DNA of 64,000 nt. Source: JAMQPK01 sp963761975 (GTDB lineage Bacteria; Acidobacteriota; Vicinamibacteria; Vicinamibacterales; JAMQPK01). Below the pieces are notes generated by a model. That model did no database searches. It was not told the DNA's origin and saw nothing but the letters and a program-made list of their open reading frames with translations. The translations under genes and the position numbers were made by a program. Shown here piece by piece: positions 35,370 through 43,807 of the stretch (position 1 is its first letter; every line of letters begins with the position of its first letter). The stretch is taken from NCBI GenBank assembly GCA_963761975.1, contig CAVXIR010000004.1, positions 1,798,001-1,862,000 of the forward strand. The letters are read 5' to 3'.

Positions 35370-36194
35370 GCCTCATCGTCCCGCTCGAGCTCACCGGGTT
35401 GACGAAAGTGTTTCCAACGCCGACAGGGCCGTTCGTCGCGGTGAAAAATGTCAATCTCAGGGTTCAGCGCGCAGAGTTCATTTGCATCCTCGGACACTCT
35501 GGCTGCGGCAAATCCACCGTCCTCTCGATCATCGCGGGCCTGCAACAGGCCACCCAGGGTGGCGTCGTCATCAACGGCAGGCAAACGGTAGAGCCTGGCG
35601 CCGACCGCGCGGTGGTGTTTCAGACGCCCTCGCTACTGCCATGGTTGACGGCGAGAGACAACGTTCTGCTGGCTGTAAAGCAGAAATTTCGACAGTTGAA
35701 GACGGCACAGGAGAGCACGGCGCACGCCGAACGATACCTGGAGCTGACGGGCGTCCCCGATGCGGCGGATCAGTTGCCGGCAGAGCTTTCGCTGGGGACG
35801 CAACAATGCGTGTCGCTCGCGCGCGCACTTGCGCTCGAACCCGAACTGCTGCTGCTCGACGAGCCATTCTCGATGCTGGATTCGCTGACGAGACTGGACC
35901 TGCAGGACACGCTGCTGCGGCGCATGGGAGCAGGACCGCAGAATCGTGGTCATGGTGACGCACGATGTTGATGAGGCGTTGTTTCTGGCCGATCGCGTCG
36001 TGCTGATGACCGATGGGCCCGAAGCATGCGTTGGCGACATCATCACCCTACCGTTCCCGCGTCCACGTGAGCGCCATGATGTGCTGGAACATGAGGAGTA
36101 CTACCGTTATCGCCAGAAGGTGATCGATTTTCTGGAGAATCACGCGAAGCAGTCGACGAATGGCATACTCGTGACCACACACACGGTTTTTTGA
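35366..36194 (+). CDS. nrtD: ABC transporter ATP-binding protein, NrtC/D-like 2 (frameshifted)
   Basis: About 275 residues: FPTPTGPFVAVKNVNLRVQR, ICILGHSGCGKSTVLSIIAG (Walker A), VVFQTPSLLPWLTARDNVLL (Q loop), LSLGTQQCVSLARALALEP (signature reads LSLGT), LLLLDEPFSMLDSLTRLDLQ (Walker B), VVMVTHDVDEALFLADRVVL (switch His). One inserted base near 35930 separates the two frames. Coupling to the preceding ATPase by ATGA supports a heterodimeric NrtCD-type engine. It is the last gene of the porin-nrtABCD operon and ends just before array A12, facing the convergent PIG-L gene. Confidence 0.87.
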
Positions 36195-36203
36195 CCCATG
36201 CAT

Positions 36204-36282
36204 CTCAACGCAGAGAACGCAAAGGCGCAAGGAGTTATTTCAAACAAGAATTCTTTGCGTCTCTGCGTCTTTGCGTTGAGAC
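36204..36282. repeat. Array A12: inverted CGCAAAG arms between convergent genes
   Basis: Left arm CTCAACGCAGAGAACGCAAA to 36232; right arm TTCTTTGCGTCTCTGCGTCT to 36282. It fills the gap between the nrtD stop (36194) and the PIG-L stop (36284). The unit is the same as A2. Confidence 0.82.
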
Positions 36283-36283
36283 G

Positions 36284-37648
36284 CTAGAGCTTTTTCGTGC
36301 TGAGAAATGCGCGGATCATCTCGCCGAAGCTATCGCGATCATAGACATAGAACATCTCATTCGACCGTGGGGCGCGACGTAAATATGTGATGTCGGGCTC
36401 GGGACCGGTCTTCTCAGGCACCATCGTCCGAGGTTCGGGTCGAGCGAGCTGAAACTGGCGGGTCGGCGTGTAGCGCAAATCGTGCATCGACTCGAGCGCA
36501 AACAGTTTCAGACGCTGGAGACTCGGCGAGACAGCATGCGAATAGACGCGGTCGAACGCAATCTCGCCCGCGGGCGGTGGCGGGATCGACATCAATGTGC
36601 CTGCGGGACCATACGGATAGCGGTTCCTGTCGGCGTGGTTGGTGTAAAGCAATAACGTGACCGATTCCTTCCACCGCACCAGCGCTTCCGAAAGTGCCAC
36701 GGTTACGTACTGATGATCGCGATGCGTGTCGAGCTGCGGATGCGGCGCGACGATGACCGACGGCTTCACCTTCTTCAACAAGGCGAGGGTATCGTCAACC
36801 AGATGGCTCCATTTCGACTCGCGGGGGCGCTTCGGGAGCAGCGATCCGACGTTCTCTCTACGATAGACATTGATGTCTGCATTCTGCCGGTACATTTCCG
36901 GGATAGTCTCATCCCTCTTCTCGTACATCGCTGCGACTCGCGCATCGAAGTACCCCATGTTGAAGGTGCGGTCGGGCGGGATACCGCCCTGCAACGGAAC
37001 CGTGATGCTGTCGATCAGCCGGATACGCCCTTTAAACAGGTACAGTTCAGCTGGATCATCGAAGACGGCCTCGTAGGTTGGCGCGCCGGCGTTCCCGGAC
37101 GTCACCGTCACGACGGTGGATCGGCGATTGGCGTACACGCCGAACGCAGCAATTTCGGCATCATCTGGATGCGGCGCGAGTACCAGAATCGACTTCGACA
37201 GCTCGGGATTGGCCGCAAAGACGCGCAACGTCGCGTCGCGAGCCGCAAACACGACGCCTTCCGCGCGAAGAGCGATGCGGCTGCCCGGTGTGATCGCGCC
37301 GCGCAGAAAACTCAGGTTCAGGAAGCGATCGCCCGAGTCGCCGGCTGCGAAGTACTGCCGATCCGACATACCCCCCGCCGCGATTTCCACGAACGGCAGT
37401 GAGACGGCCGCATCGACGGTCACACGCAATTGCAGCAGGGCCGTGTCCCAGCGTGGATCGGCCGGCGCCGGCCAGACGATGCCGACAGCTCCATCCGCTT
37501 CCTCGATCGTGACGGCGATCGTCTGGTTCCGTCCATCCTTGAACACAAAGCTGCCGCTCTGAATTGGCGCTTCCTGCCAGGCCCGCACCAACCCGCCCGA
37601 CAGCACGGCGATGATCCCGATTGCGGCAACAAAACGTGTCTGGGTCAT
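36284..37648 (-). CDS. Exported PIG-L family deacetylase
   Basis: 454 residues. Signal peptide (FVAAIGIIAVLSGGLVRAWQ), an N-terminal beta domain of about 130 residues, then the PIG-L/LmbE deacetylase core beginning SILVLAPHPDDAEIAAFG near residue 157 (zinc-binding HPDD) and continuing to VIVAPHPQLDTHRDHQYVTV near residue 315 (second His set). The family is zinc-dependent N-deacetylases acting on GlcNAc-type sugars or antibiotics and thiols. Export suggests an extracellular amino-sugar substrate. Its start overlaps the stop of the upstream MFS gene (ATGA), so transporter and deacetylase are co-translated, perhaps in uptake of amino sugars or nucleoside-like compounds. Confidence 0.92.
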   Translation of the reverse strand: MTQTRFVAAIGIIAVLSGGLVRAWQEAPIQSGSFVFKDGRNQTIAVTIEEADGAVGIVWPAPADPRWDTALLQLRVTVDAAVSLPFVEIAAGGMSDRQYFAAGDSGDRFLNLSFLRGAITPGSRIALRAEGVVFAARDATLRVFAANPELSKSILVLAPHPDDAEIAAFGVYANRRSTVVTVTSGNAGAPTYEAVFDDPAELYLFKGRIRLIDSITVPLQGGIPPDRTFNMGYFDARVAAMYEKRDETIPEMYRQNADINVYRRENVGSLLPKRPRESKWSHLVDDTLALLKKVKPSVIVAPHPQLDTHRDHQYVTVALSEALVRWKESVTLLLYTNHADRNRYPYGPAGTLMSIPPPPAGEIAFDRVYSHAVSPSLQRLKLFALESMHDLRYTPTRQFQLARPEPRTMVPEKTGPEPDITYLRRAPRSNEMFYVYDRDSFGEMIRAFLSTKKL

Positions 37649-38844
37649 GCGCGCGCCTCCACTGAAGGGTCATTCCTGAAGAACAACGCGAACAGGACGA
37701 GCACCGCGGCCGCCATCGCAGCAGGCACGAGCCAGATGCTCTGCCAGTCGTGCCCGACATCTCCGGCCACGACATACGCATCGACAACCCGGCCGGACAA
37801 CCACGAGCCGATCAGCATGCCGACGCCGTAGGTCACAAAGGTAATGAATCCCTGTGCGGCCGCACGAACGGTCGGCGGTGCTTTCTTGTCGACGTAAATC
37901 TGTCCGGTGACGAAGAAGAAGTCATAGCAGATGCCATGCAGCAGAATGCCGAGATAGAGCATCCACACGAGCGTCTCGTTGTTGCCGTACGCAAACAGGA
38001 TATAGCGTGCGACCCACGCCGCCATGCCGACGAGAAGCAATTGTTTCACCCCGAGCCGTCTGAAGAACCAGGGCATCAACAACATGAACACGATCTCCGA
38101 CATCTGGCCCAGCGTCATCTTTCCTGCCGCATTGGTCACGCCGATCGCATTCAGAAACGGATTCGCAAACGCATAATAGAACTGCAACGGGATGCACACC
38201 AGAAATGAACCGAGGACGAAGACCGCGAACGATCGATCCTTCATCAGCTGAAGCGCGTCGAGTCCGAGTACATCGCGGAATCGTACGCGCCCGGATCTGT
38301 GCGGCGGCGTGTGCGGCAAGACGAGGCAGAAAACGGCAAGGGCGATCGATCCGGCGGCCGCCAGCTGGAGCGGCCTCCCGGTTGCTTCGACGCCCAGCGT
38401 GCCGACGACAAGACCGGCAACGATCCAGCCGATGGTGCCCAGCACCCGGATGGGCGGAAACTCGCGCCCGGGATCTTGCATCTGCCGGAACGACAGCGAG
38501 TTGGTGAGCGCCAGCGTCGGCATATAGAAGAGCGTGTGGATGAGAACAGCGGTGTAAAGGGGTCCGAACGTGGTGCGCGTCGACGCATAGAACAACATCA
38601 CACCGCCCAGGAGGTGCAGCACCGCCAGCAGGCGCTGGGTCGCGAAAAATCGGTCCGCGATCATGCCGACAAAAAACGGCGAGATCATCGCCGCGAGCGC
38701 CGTCGTCCCGTATGTCAGCCCAATCTGCTCTCCTGAAAAGCCGAGCGACCCCAGCCAGGTTCCCAGCGTCACGTACCACGCGCCCCAGACGAAGTACTCG
38801 AGGAACATCATCACGGACAGCTTCAGCCGGACGGTTGTTGGCAT
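37645..38844 (-). CDS. MFS transporter, nucleoside permease (NupG)-like
   Basis: 399 residues with 12 likely membrane helices. It opens RLKLSVMMFLEYFVWGAWYV, continues GEQIGLTYGTTALAAMISPF and GMIADRFFATQRLLAVLHLL, and later has LQFYYAFANPFLNAIGV, MLLMPWFFRRLGVKQLLLVG and HGICYDFFFVTGQIYVDKKA. These are signatures of the nucleoside:H+ symporter branch of MFS (NupG/XapB), which in Acidobacteria and Bacteroidetes includes many members of unknown specificity. Overlap with the PIG-L gene suggests a sugar or nucleoside derivative as substrate. It precedes, on the opposite strand, the array-flanked four-helix gene. Confidence 0.9.
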   Translation of the reverse strand: MPTTVRLKLSVMMFLEYFVWGAWYVTLGTWLGSLGFSGEQIGLTYGTTALAAMISPFFVGMIADRFFATQRLLAVLHLLGGVMLFYASTRTTFGPLYTAVLIHTLFYMPTLALTNSLSFRQMQDPGREFPPIRVLGTIGWIVAGLVVGTLGVEATGRPLQLAAAGSIALAVFCLVLPHTPPHRSGRVRFRDVLGLDALQLMKDRSFAVFVLGSFLVCIPLQFYYAFANPFLNAIGVTNAAGKMTLGQMSEIVFMLLMPWFFRRLGVKQLLLVGMAAWVARYILFAYGNNETLVWMLYLGILLHGICYDFFFVTGQIYVDKKAPPTVRAAAQGFITFVTYGVGMLIGSWLSGRVVDAYVVAGDVGHDWQSIWLVPAAMAAAVLVLFALFFRNDPSVEARA

Positions 38845-38858
38845 GGGCGGATTTTATA

Positions 38859-38979
38859 GGGTTCCGGGGTCGTTAGGGTTCCCGGGGTTCCTGGGGTTCC
38901 GATTCCTCATGGTTCTGGTTCCTCACGGTTCCGGTTCCTGATGGTTCCGGTTCCTCATGGTTCGGTTCCGAGGTTCTGG
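38859..38979. repeat. Array A13: GGTTCC units, left of the four-helix gene
   Basis: About thirteen GGTTCC-type units (GGGTTCCGGGG, GGTTCCGATTCCTCATGG, GGTTCCGGTTCCTGATGG) at 6-10 nt spacing. They are opposed in orientation to A14 on the other side of the gene. Confidence 0.88.
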
Positions 38980-39005
38980 CGCGTGGTGTGCACATCTGCG
39001 CGCGC

Positions 39006-39516
39006 ATGGCTGGATTCCAATCGCCGGAAGAGTTTGATGCGTGGCAGCTTGCGTTGGGAGCTGAAGGAAAAGGTCTATGCATTTACTGATCAGCCACCGG
39101 CGAGTCGCGATGGCAAATTCTGCGAGGAGATTCGCAAATCGGCGCGCTCCGCACCCGATAACATCGCGGAAGGCTTCTACCGCTTCAACCCGCCGGACTT
39201 TGCGAATTTCGTCAGGATCGCGCGCGGATCGCTCGGTGAAGTTCGAAACCAGCTGATGCACGCGCATGCCAGGAGGTATCTCAAGGACGAGCAATTCCGC
39301 GAGTTATCCCGGCTTTGCCGACGCGCAATTGGCGCCAGTCGTGGACTGCGCTTGTATTTGCTCAGCCTGCCGAAGGACTTCGATCCACGACAATCTAAAG
39401 CATCCCCGTCGAAAGTTGCCGATCGCCCCTGCGAACGAGAACCCGTGGAACCAGAACCTCGGAACCAGAACCCTAGGAACCAGAACCATAGGAACCGAAC
39501 CCCAGGAACCCTTTGA
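39006..39516 (+). CDS. Four-helix-bundle protein, S23 / Avd-like (frameshifted once)
   Basis: About 170 residues. The start MAGFQSPEEFDAWQLA continues, after removal of one T near 39060, as WELKEKVYAFTDQPPASRDG, FCEEIRKSARSAPDNIAEGF, FANFVRIARGSLGEVRNQL and RELSRLCRRAIGASRGLRLY. This is the family of four-helix-bundle proteins first seen as open frames in intervening sequences of 23S rRNA genes, and related to Avd of diversity-generating retroelements. Members form pentameric barrels that bind nucleic acid in Avd; the role of chromosomal stand-alone copies is not known. The core ends near residue 130. The remaining Glu/Pro/Asn/Arg tail (EPVEPEPRNQNPRNQNHRN) is translated array A14. Opposed arrays A13 and A14 bracket the gene. 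Confidence 0.85.
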
Positions 39517-39530
39517 ACCATGAGTTCCAT
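39439..39530. repeat. Array A14: GGAACC units, right of the four-helix gene
   Basis: About nine GGAACC units (GTGGAACCAGAACC, TAGGAACCAGAACC, CAGGAACCC) run to about 39530, complementary to A13. The first part is read as the protein's C-terminal tail. Confidence 0.88.
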
Positions 39531-39584
39531 TGATCTCCTTGTGCTAATCTTGCCGCATCTTTTCAGCCCTTTAGGAGGTCCGGG

Positions 39585-40634
39585 ATGAGCTCGGCATTGA
39601 AGCTGCGGTCCCTTGCGCTCTCCGCACTGTTTCTTGGTGTGGTTTCGATCGCGGTGTTGCGTGCGCAGGACCCGGCAAGTTATCCCCACGACATGAGCGA
39701 CTACGGCTGTTCGAATCGCGACGAAAACGCGTGCGATCAGGCGCCGGCACCCGCTCCCGACTACATCCAAATTGTCGGCACATGGGTCCGATATTCACTG
39801 CTGCGCAATGGGTTCAGCGTGCAGCCTCCGGACGCACCGCTCTACGTGAAGTTCATGAAGGACGGCTACTGGTCGATGATGGAGTTCCCCGCCAACCGCC
39901 CGAAGGTGAACAAGCCGCTCGCGCAGCAGACAACCAAAGAGCTCTTCTCCCGCTTCGACAAGATGGGCGGCGGCTGGGGGAACTACAGCAACAGCGGCCA
40001 GGTAAACTATCGCCATCACAAAGTGGGGCTCGGGCCCGGCGGCGGCGAGAATACGCAGGAGCGCGCGTGGCGATTCGAGGGCAACATCTTGATTCTCGAA
40101 GGGACCGGCCCGACGCATTCGCCGCAGGTGCACGCGCGAAAGCTGCCGAATCAGAAGCTTGGCTCCACTGCGCTCGTCGGCTCGTGGGAACGGTCGGCCT
40201 ATACAGTAAACGGCGCTGCAGGGACGACGACTCCCGAACATCTCCTGCTCGGCGAAGACGGCTGGTTCCACGCCACGACGTTGCCTGCCGGTCGCAAGGG
40301 CGTGCAGAAAGTGCCGCAGGATCAATGGACGCCGGAACAATATGCCGCCGCATACAACGGGATGTCGGCCTCGCGTGGCACGTATAACGTCACCGGCACC
40401 ACGTTCGTGCGCCGACACATCGCCGACACCGATCCGAATCTCGAGGACAAATTGAGCACCGGAACATTTGCGCTGAAGGGTGATACCTTCACCTGGCAGG
40501 GCACCGATGCCGCCGGACAGAAATTCAGTGCAACTTATACGAGAATGGCGCCATTCGACGTGTACGCGCCGTTCGGTCGCGGCGCGGGACCGGCGCGTGG
40601 CGCGGCTCCGGCCGCCCCAGCACGCGGGCAGTAA
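39585..40634 (+). CDS. Exported protein with two lipocalin-like halves
   Basis: 349 residues. It has TTAGGAGGTCCGGG as ribosome-binding region, a signal peptide (LALSALFLGVVSIAVLRAQ), a CSNRDENACDQAPAPAP linker, then two similar beta-rich halves opening IVGTWVRYSLLRNGFSVQPP (about residue 63) and LVGSWERSAYTVNGAAGTTT (about 196). Both halves have the GxW pattern of lipocalin-like domains, and each ends in a beta strand with FARRH-like or FTWQGTD features. A Pro/Ala/Gly tail closes the protein. Probably binds a small hydrophobic molecule in the periplasm or outside; no function known. It is followed by a Tat-exported propeller on the same strand. Confidence 0.75.
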   Translation: MSSALKLRSLALSALFLGVVSIAVLRAQDPASYPHDMSDYGCSNRDENACDQAPAPAPDYIQIVGTWVRYSLLRNGFSVQPPDAPLYVKFMKDGYWSMMEFPANRPKVNKPLAQQTTKELFSRFDKMGGGWGNYSNSGQVNYRHHKVGLGPGGGENTQERAWRFEGNILILEGTGPTHSPQVHARKLPNQKLGSTALVGSWERSAYTVNGAAGTTTPEHLLLGEDGWFHATTLPAGRKGVQKVPQDQWTPEQYAAAYNGMSASRGTYNVTGTTFVRRHIADTDPNLEDKLSTGTFALKGDTFTWQGTDAAGQKFSATYTRMAPFDVYAPFGRGAGPARGAAPAAPARGQ

Positions 40635-40666
40635 AATACGAATGGCTCAGGGCTGAACGTCAAGGC

Positions 40667-40694
40667 AGGGATAGGGATTAGGGATTAGGGATTG
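40667..40694. repeat. Array A15: GGGATTA units
   Basis: Four units (GGGATA, GGGATTAGGGATTAGGGATT) in the leader of the propeller gene; no opposed arm. Confidence 0.7.
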
Positions 40695-40742
40695 GACGTC
40701 AGTCCAAGGGCGAGCGCAAAGAGACGAGGCACGGAGAGGCCA

Positions 40743-41594
40743 ATGAAAATTCAAAGACGCGAATTTTTTACGACCGCCGCCATGGCGGGTGCCGGCATGA
40801 TGGCGGGAACGCGACTGTCTGCGCAGGACGCGCCCGCGCGCGGCGGCGGCGCACCGAAGCCGCCGACCTATTCACCGAAAATGGAGATGCTCTGGAAGAG
40901 TCCGGATCGATATCCGAACGCACTGGAAGCGTCGCCGGAGGGGCTCTGGGTCGGCGATCAGGTCTCGGAACGAATCAACCTGCTCGATTGGAAGACGGGA
41001 AAGGTCCTTGAAGACTTCGTCGGCGAGGCCCACAACACGAGCGGTCTCGCAGTCGGTGGCGGGTTTATCTGGATCGGCTGCAACGGGTCGGGCACAGCCG
41101 CACAGCTTCGCGAATTCAAGCGCCCCTTCGACAAGAACTACGGCGAGATCGTCAAGCTCGACATGAAAGGCAAACAGGTCAAGGGATACCGCACGCCATG
41201 GGGCGGCGTTCACGGCACGTTCTATCAGAAGCAGACGGACAAACTGTGGGCCGTTGCGCCTGGCCTCGGCTTCCTGGCCGAGATGGATCCGAAAGATGAC
41301 CTGCGAATCTCACGCATGCTGGCGATTCGCATGAACGTCCCGCACGGGCTCGACTATCACGATGGCTCGTTTTGGATCATCGACGGCGCGGATCGCCTGG
41401 TGCAGCGTATCGATCCCGAGTCGGGTCGAGTGCAGGAGAACTGGGCCTTCGGGCCAGACGATCCGGATCCGCACGGCATGTGCATCTACGATAACCACGT
41501 GTACTTCACGGATGCCGGCCTTGGCGGCGGACGCAAACCCAGCGCCGGTACAAAGCCGCAGATGATCTTCCGGTTCCCGTTGACGAAGACGTAG
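40743..41594 (+). CDS. Tat-exported beta-propeller protein
   Basis: 283 residues with a twin-arginine leader (MKIQRREFFTTAAMAGAGMM) and GAGAGG before the ATG. Propeller-type strands are PNALEASPEGLWVGDQVSER, LLDWKTGKVLEDFVGEAHNT, GLAVGGGFIWIGCNGSG, KQTDKLWAVAPGLGFLAEMD, GLDYHDGSFWIIDGADRLVQ and GMCIYDNHVYFTDAGLGGG. It resembles the glutamine cyclotransferase / YncE-like family of exported propellers with PQQ-like WIG repeats. Catalytic residues are not evident; could be a sensor or lactonase-like enzyme. It probably forms a two-gene unit with the preceding exported protein. Confidence 0.8.
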   Translation: MKIQRREFFTTAAMAGAGMMAGTRLSAQDAPARGGGAPKPPTYSPKMEMLWKSPDRYPNALEASPEGLWVGDQVSERINLLDWKTGKVLEDFVGEAHNTSGLAVGGGFIWIGCNGSGTAAQLREFKRPFDKNYGEIVKLDMKGKQVKGYRTPWGGVHGTFYQKQTDKLWAVAPGLGFLAEMDPKDDLRISRMLAIRMNVPHGLDYHDGSFWIIDGADRLVQRIDPESGRVQENWAFGPDDPDPHGMCIYDNHVYFTDAGLGGGRKPSAGTKPQMIFRFPLTKT

Positions 41595-41609
41595 CCATTC
41601 GACGTGTTA

Positions 41610-41658
41610 TGGCAGAGGGCAGATGGATGATGGCACGCCCATCGACGATGGACGATGG
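41610..41658. repeat. Array A16: GGCAGATGG / GACGATGG units
   Basis: GGCAGAGGGCAGATGGATGA followed by CCATCGACGATGGACGATGG. It combines the units of A7 and A11 and fills the gap up to the convergent stop at 41659. Confidence 0.7.
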
Positions 41659-42381
41659 TTAGCGCTTCTTCCTGAGCGTTACGTCGAGCCGGAATTCGCC
41701 GTTGCCGACAGGTGCCGGCTCGACCCGCTGGGCCACGGAAGAATATTCTTCGAATCCTGATGCGCTAATCCACATCGATCCCTGACTGAAAAAATTCGGG
41801 AAGAGACCGCAGAAAAGATAGCGACCTTCCTTGTTGGTGGATGTCCACAGGTCGGCATAATCATCCTCTCCCCAGGAGAAGTCGATCATCGCGTCCTCCA
41901 CCGGTTTCCCATCCGGATCGGAGACGACGCCGCTCAGCGTAAGTGGCTCGACGTGGCCGGGGCGCTGCGCGGTCATCACGAGCTCGAGTGTCACGTCAGT
42001 TCCTTGCGAAACGACACTTCTGGTCATGCACGGGCTTTGATAAGGGGGTTTCCCTGGGTGGAAATAGAAAACCCCCGCCGGCACATCCGCGATGTGAAAC
42101 CGGCCATCGGGTCCGGTCTTCGCTTGGAAAAATGGACCGCCGTAACTCCGCCCTTCCTGAAACCCGGTCACATCGGCGTCGGCGACTGGTTGGCCGGCGG
42201 AGAGGACCGTGCCAGTTACCGTGACCAGTTCGGCGGGTCTGGGGCCTGGTACGGGCAACGGATCTCCCGATATCCCAGGCAACGGCACAGGCGAGGTCGG
42301 CGTCCTCTGACAACCGACACAAAGCGCGAGGAGACAGCTAAAGAGGGTGGCAACGGTTTTCTCGACGCTGATGGAGGCCAT
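41659..42381 (-). CDS. Probable lipoprotein with two carboxypeptidase-regulatory-like domains
   Basis: 240 residues. The N-terminus VATLFSCLLALCVGCQRTPT has the layout of a lipoprotein signal, with Cys before a Ser/Thr/Pro-rich spacer (VPLPGISGDPLPVPGP), although the residue at -3 is not ideal. Two Ig-like regulatory domains follow: VTVTGTVLSAGQPVADADVT...GRFHIADVPAGVFYFHPG and LTLSGVVSDPDGKPVEDAMI...GRYLFCGLFPN. Such domains occur in exported acidobacterial proteins and TonB receptors and usually serve in protein or glycan contact. Convergent with the propeller gene; upstream array A17 separates it from the Nramp gene on the same strand. Confidence 0.75.
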   Translation of the reverse strand: MASISVEKTVATLFSCLLALCVGCQRTPTSPVPLPGISGDPLPVPGPRPAELVTVTGTVLSAGQPVADADVTGFQEGRSYGGPFFQAKTGPDGRFHIADVPAGVFYFHPGKPPYQSPCMTRSVVSQGTDVTLELVMTAQRPGHVEPLTLSGVVSDPDGKPVEDAMIDFSWGEDDYADLWTSTNKEGRYLFCGLFPNFFSQGSMWISASGFEEYSSVAQRVEPAPVGNGEFRLDVTLRKKR

Positions 42382-42438
42382 ACAACCCTGAAACGGTTGT
42401 GGCGCCTCAAACCGGACACCTCGATCCTGTTCACATGT

Positions 42439-42468
42439 CAGCGCAGATGGCAGACGGATGATGGGGCG
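42439..42468. repeat. Array A17: GGCAGATGG-type units
   Basis: GCGCAGATGGCAGACGGATG, a short run of A7-type units between the lipoprotein start and the Nramp stop. Confidence 0.5.
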
Positions 42469-42471
42469 TTT

Positions 42472-43758
42472 CTACCCGATGGCCCTTCGAATCTCATCAA
42501 TCCAGATGACGACGAAGAGCCCGAGAATCACCAGCAGCAGGCCGTTGGTGGCCCAGCCGTTCTTGGGTACGCCGCTCGTCCATCGGATGCGGTTGTTCAG
42601 ATACAACAGCGTCGCGGCGAGAAACGGGACGAACACGCTGCCCACGATGGTATAGACCACGATGACTTGTATGGGCTGGCCGGTAAATGCGAAGGCCATC
42701 GGGACCAAGCTGACGAAGGTCAGCGCGATTCGGTAAGGCGTGCTGGTGACCTCCGTCATACGCTTCCTCTCCGACGCCGACATCTTTTTGATGATGCCGT
42801 AGAAGTCTGCGTATAAATACGGCACGCTCTGCCAGACACCGAGCAGCGATGCGAACACGGCAGCCCAGAATCCGACCGAGTACGCCACGCGCCCGAACGT
42901 GCCGAGGATGCTGCCCAGCATCTCTGCCATTTTCGGCACCGCCTGCGCGTTCGTGATGGCGACGCCGGGAATGTAAAACGCCTGGTTCGCGGTCATCATG
43001 ATCGCCATGCCGAACAGCGCCGTGAAGAGATACGCAATCGCGATGTCGCCTCGCACGTACGAAATCTGTTCCGGTCCGCTGATGCCCTCTTCACGCATCC
43101 AGTAGTTGTACGAGAGCATCGTCACCGAGCCACCGATACCCCCGATGATCGAGAGCACGTACAGCCCTGCGCCTCCGGGGATGGTAGGCAGCAGCGTGCC
43201 GCGCACCACTGAGGCAGGATCGTGAAACGTGAGCGCCGCGCAGACGAGAATGCTGAAGCCCATGACGCCGACGAGCGTCTTCATCAGCTTCTCGAAACCG
43301 CCATATCCGCCCAGCAGCACGAACACAAACCCGAACACGCTATGGAGAATGGCGCCCCACGACTGTGAAATCCTTCCGCCGGTCAGATTCGCCATGCCGA
43401 GACCAGTGGCATTGGTCAGCGCTGCCGTCACAGCCACGGTCCAGATGACGAGGTAGGCCGCAAACGAATACTTGACCCATACCGGCAGATATTCCGCCCA
43501 GCCTTCAAGCGCGGTTTTTCCAGTTGCCAGCTGCCAGCGAGCGATGCCCTCGTTCAGGACGAACTTGAAGAACGCGCCGACGGCGATCGCCCACAGGAGA
43601 ATGACGCCGTAACGCGCCCCACCCACGGTGGCGGCCACAACGTCGCCCGAGCCGATTCCCGTTGCCGCAACGACCAGACCGGGGCCCGCGAGCTTCAGAA
43701 AACTGAGTTTCTCGGGTGTTTTGGCCACGGAAGGCACAGGCGTGACGGAAACGGACAT
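42472..43758 (-). CDS. Nramp family divalent metal ion transporter
   Basis: 428 residues, about 11 membrane helices, ATG at 43758 with AGGAG 5 nt upstream. Helix 1 reads GPGLVVAATGIGSGDVVAAT, with GIGSGD in place of the canonical metal-binding DPGN motif. Helix 6 region contains MLSYNYWMREEGISGPEQIS rather than MPHN. These changes place it in the divergent Nramp-related group common in Acidobacteria and Planctomycetes, where metal selectivity is untested (Mg, Mn or none). Other segments are NEGIARWQLATGKTALEGWA, ATGLGMANLTGG and WAAVFASLLGVWQSVPYLYA. No metalloregulator or operator was seen nearby. Confidence 0.88.
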   Translation of the reverse strand: MSVSVTPVPSVAKTPEKLSFLKLAGPGLVVAATGIGSGDVVAATVGGARYGVILLWAIAVGAFFKFVLNEGIARWQLATGKTALEGWAEYLPVWVKYSFAAYLVIWTVAVTAALTNATGLGMANLTGGRISQSWGAILHSVFGFVFVLLGGYGGFEKLMKTLVGVMGFSILVCAALTFHDPASVVRGTLLPTIPGGAGLYVLSIIGGIGGSVTMLSYNYWMREEGISGPEQISYVRGDIAIAYLFTALFGMAIMMTANQAFYIPGVAITNAQAVPKMAEMLGSILGTFGRVAYSVGFWAAVFASLLGVWQSVPYLYADFYGIIKKMSASERKRMTEVTSTPYRIALTFVSLVPMAFAFTGQPIQVIVVYTIVGSVFVPFLAATLLYLNNRIRWTSGVPKNGWATNGLLLVILGLFVVIWIDEIRRAIG

Positions 43759-43807
43759 TAACACTCCTGCTGGTTATCGGTCCCTGATTCTAGTTCATAA
43801 TGCAATC

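Noticed and set aside
38859..39530. Diversity-generating retroelement around the Avd-like gene
   Set aside because: No reverse transcriptase, template repeat or variable repeat in the window.
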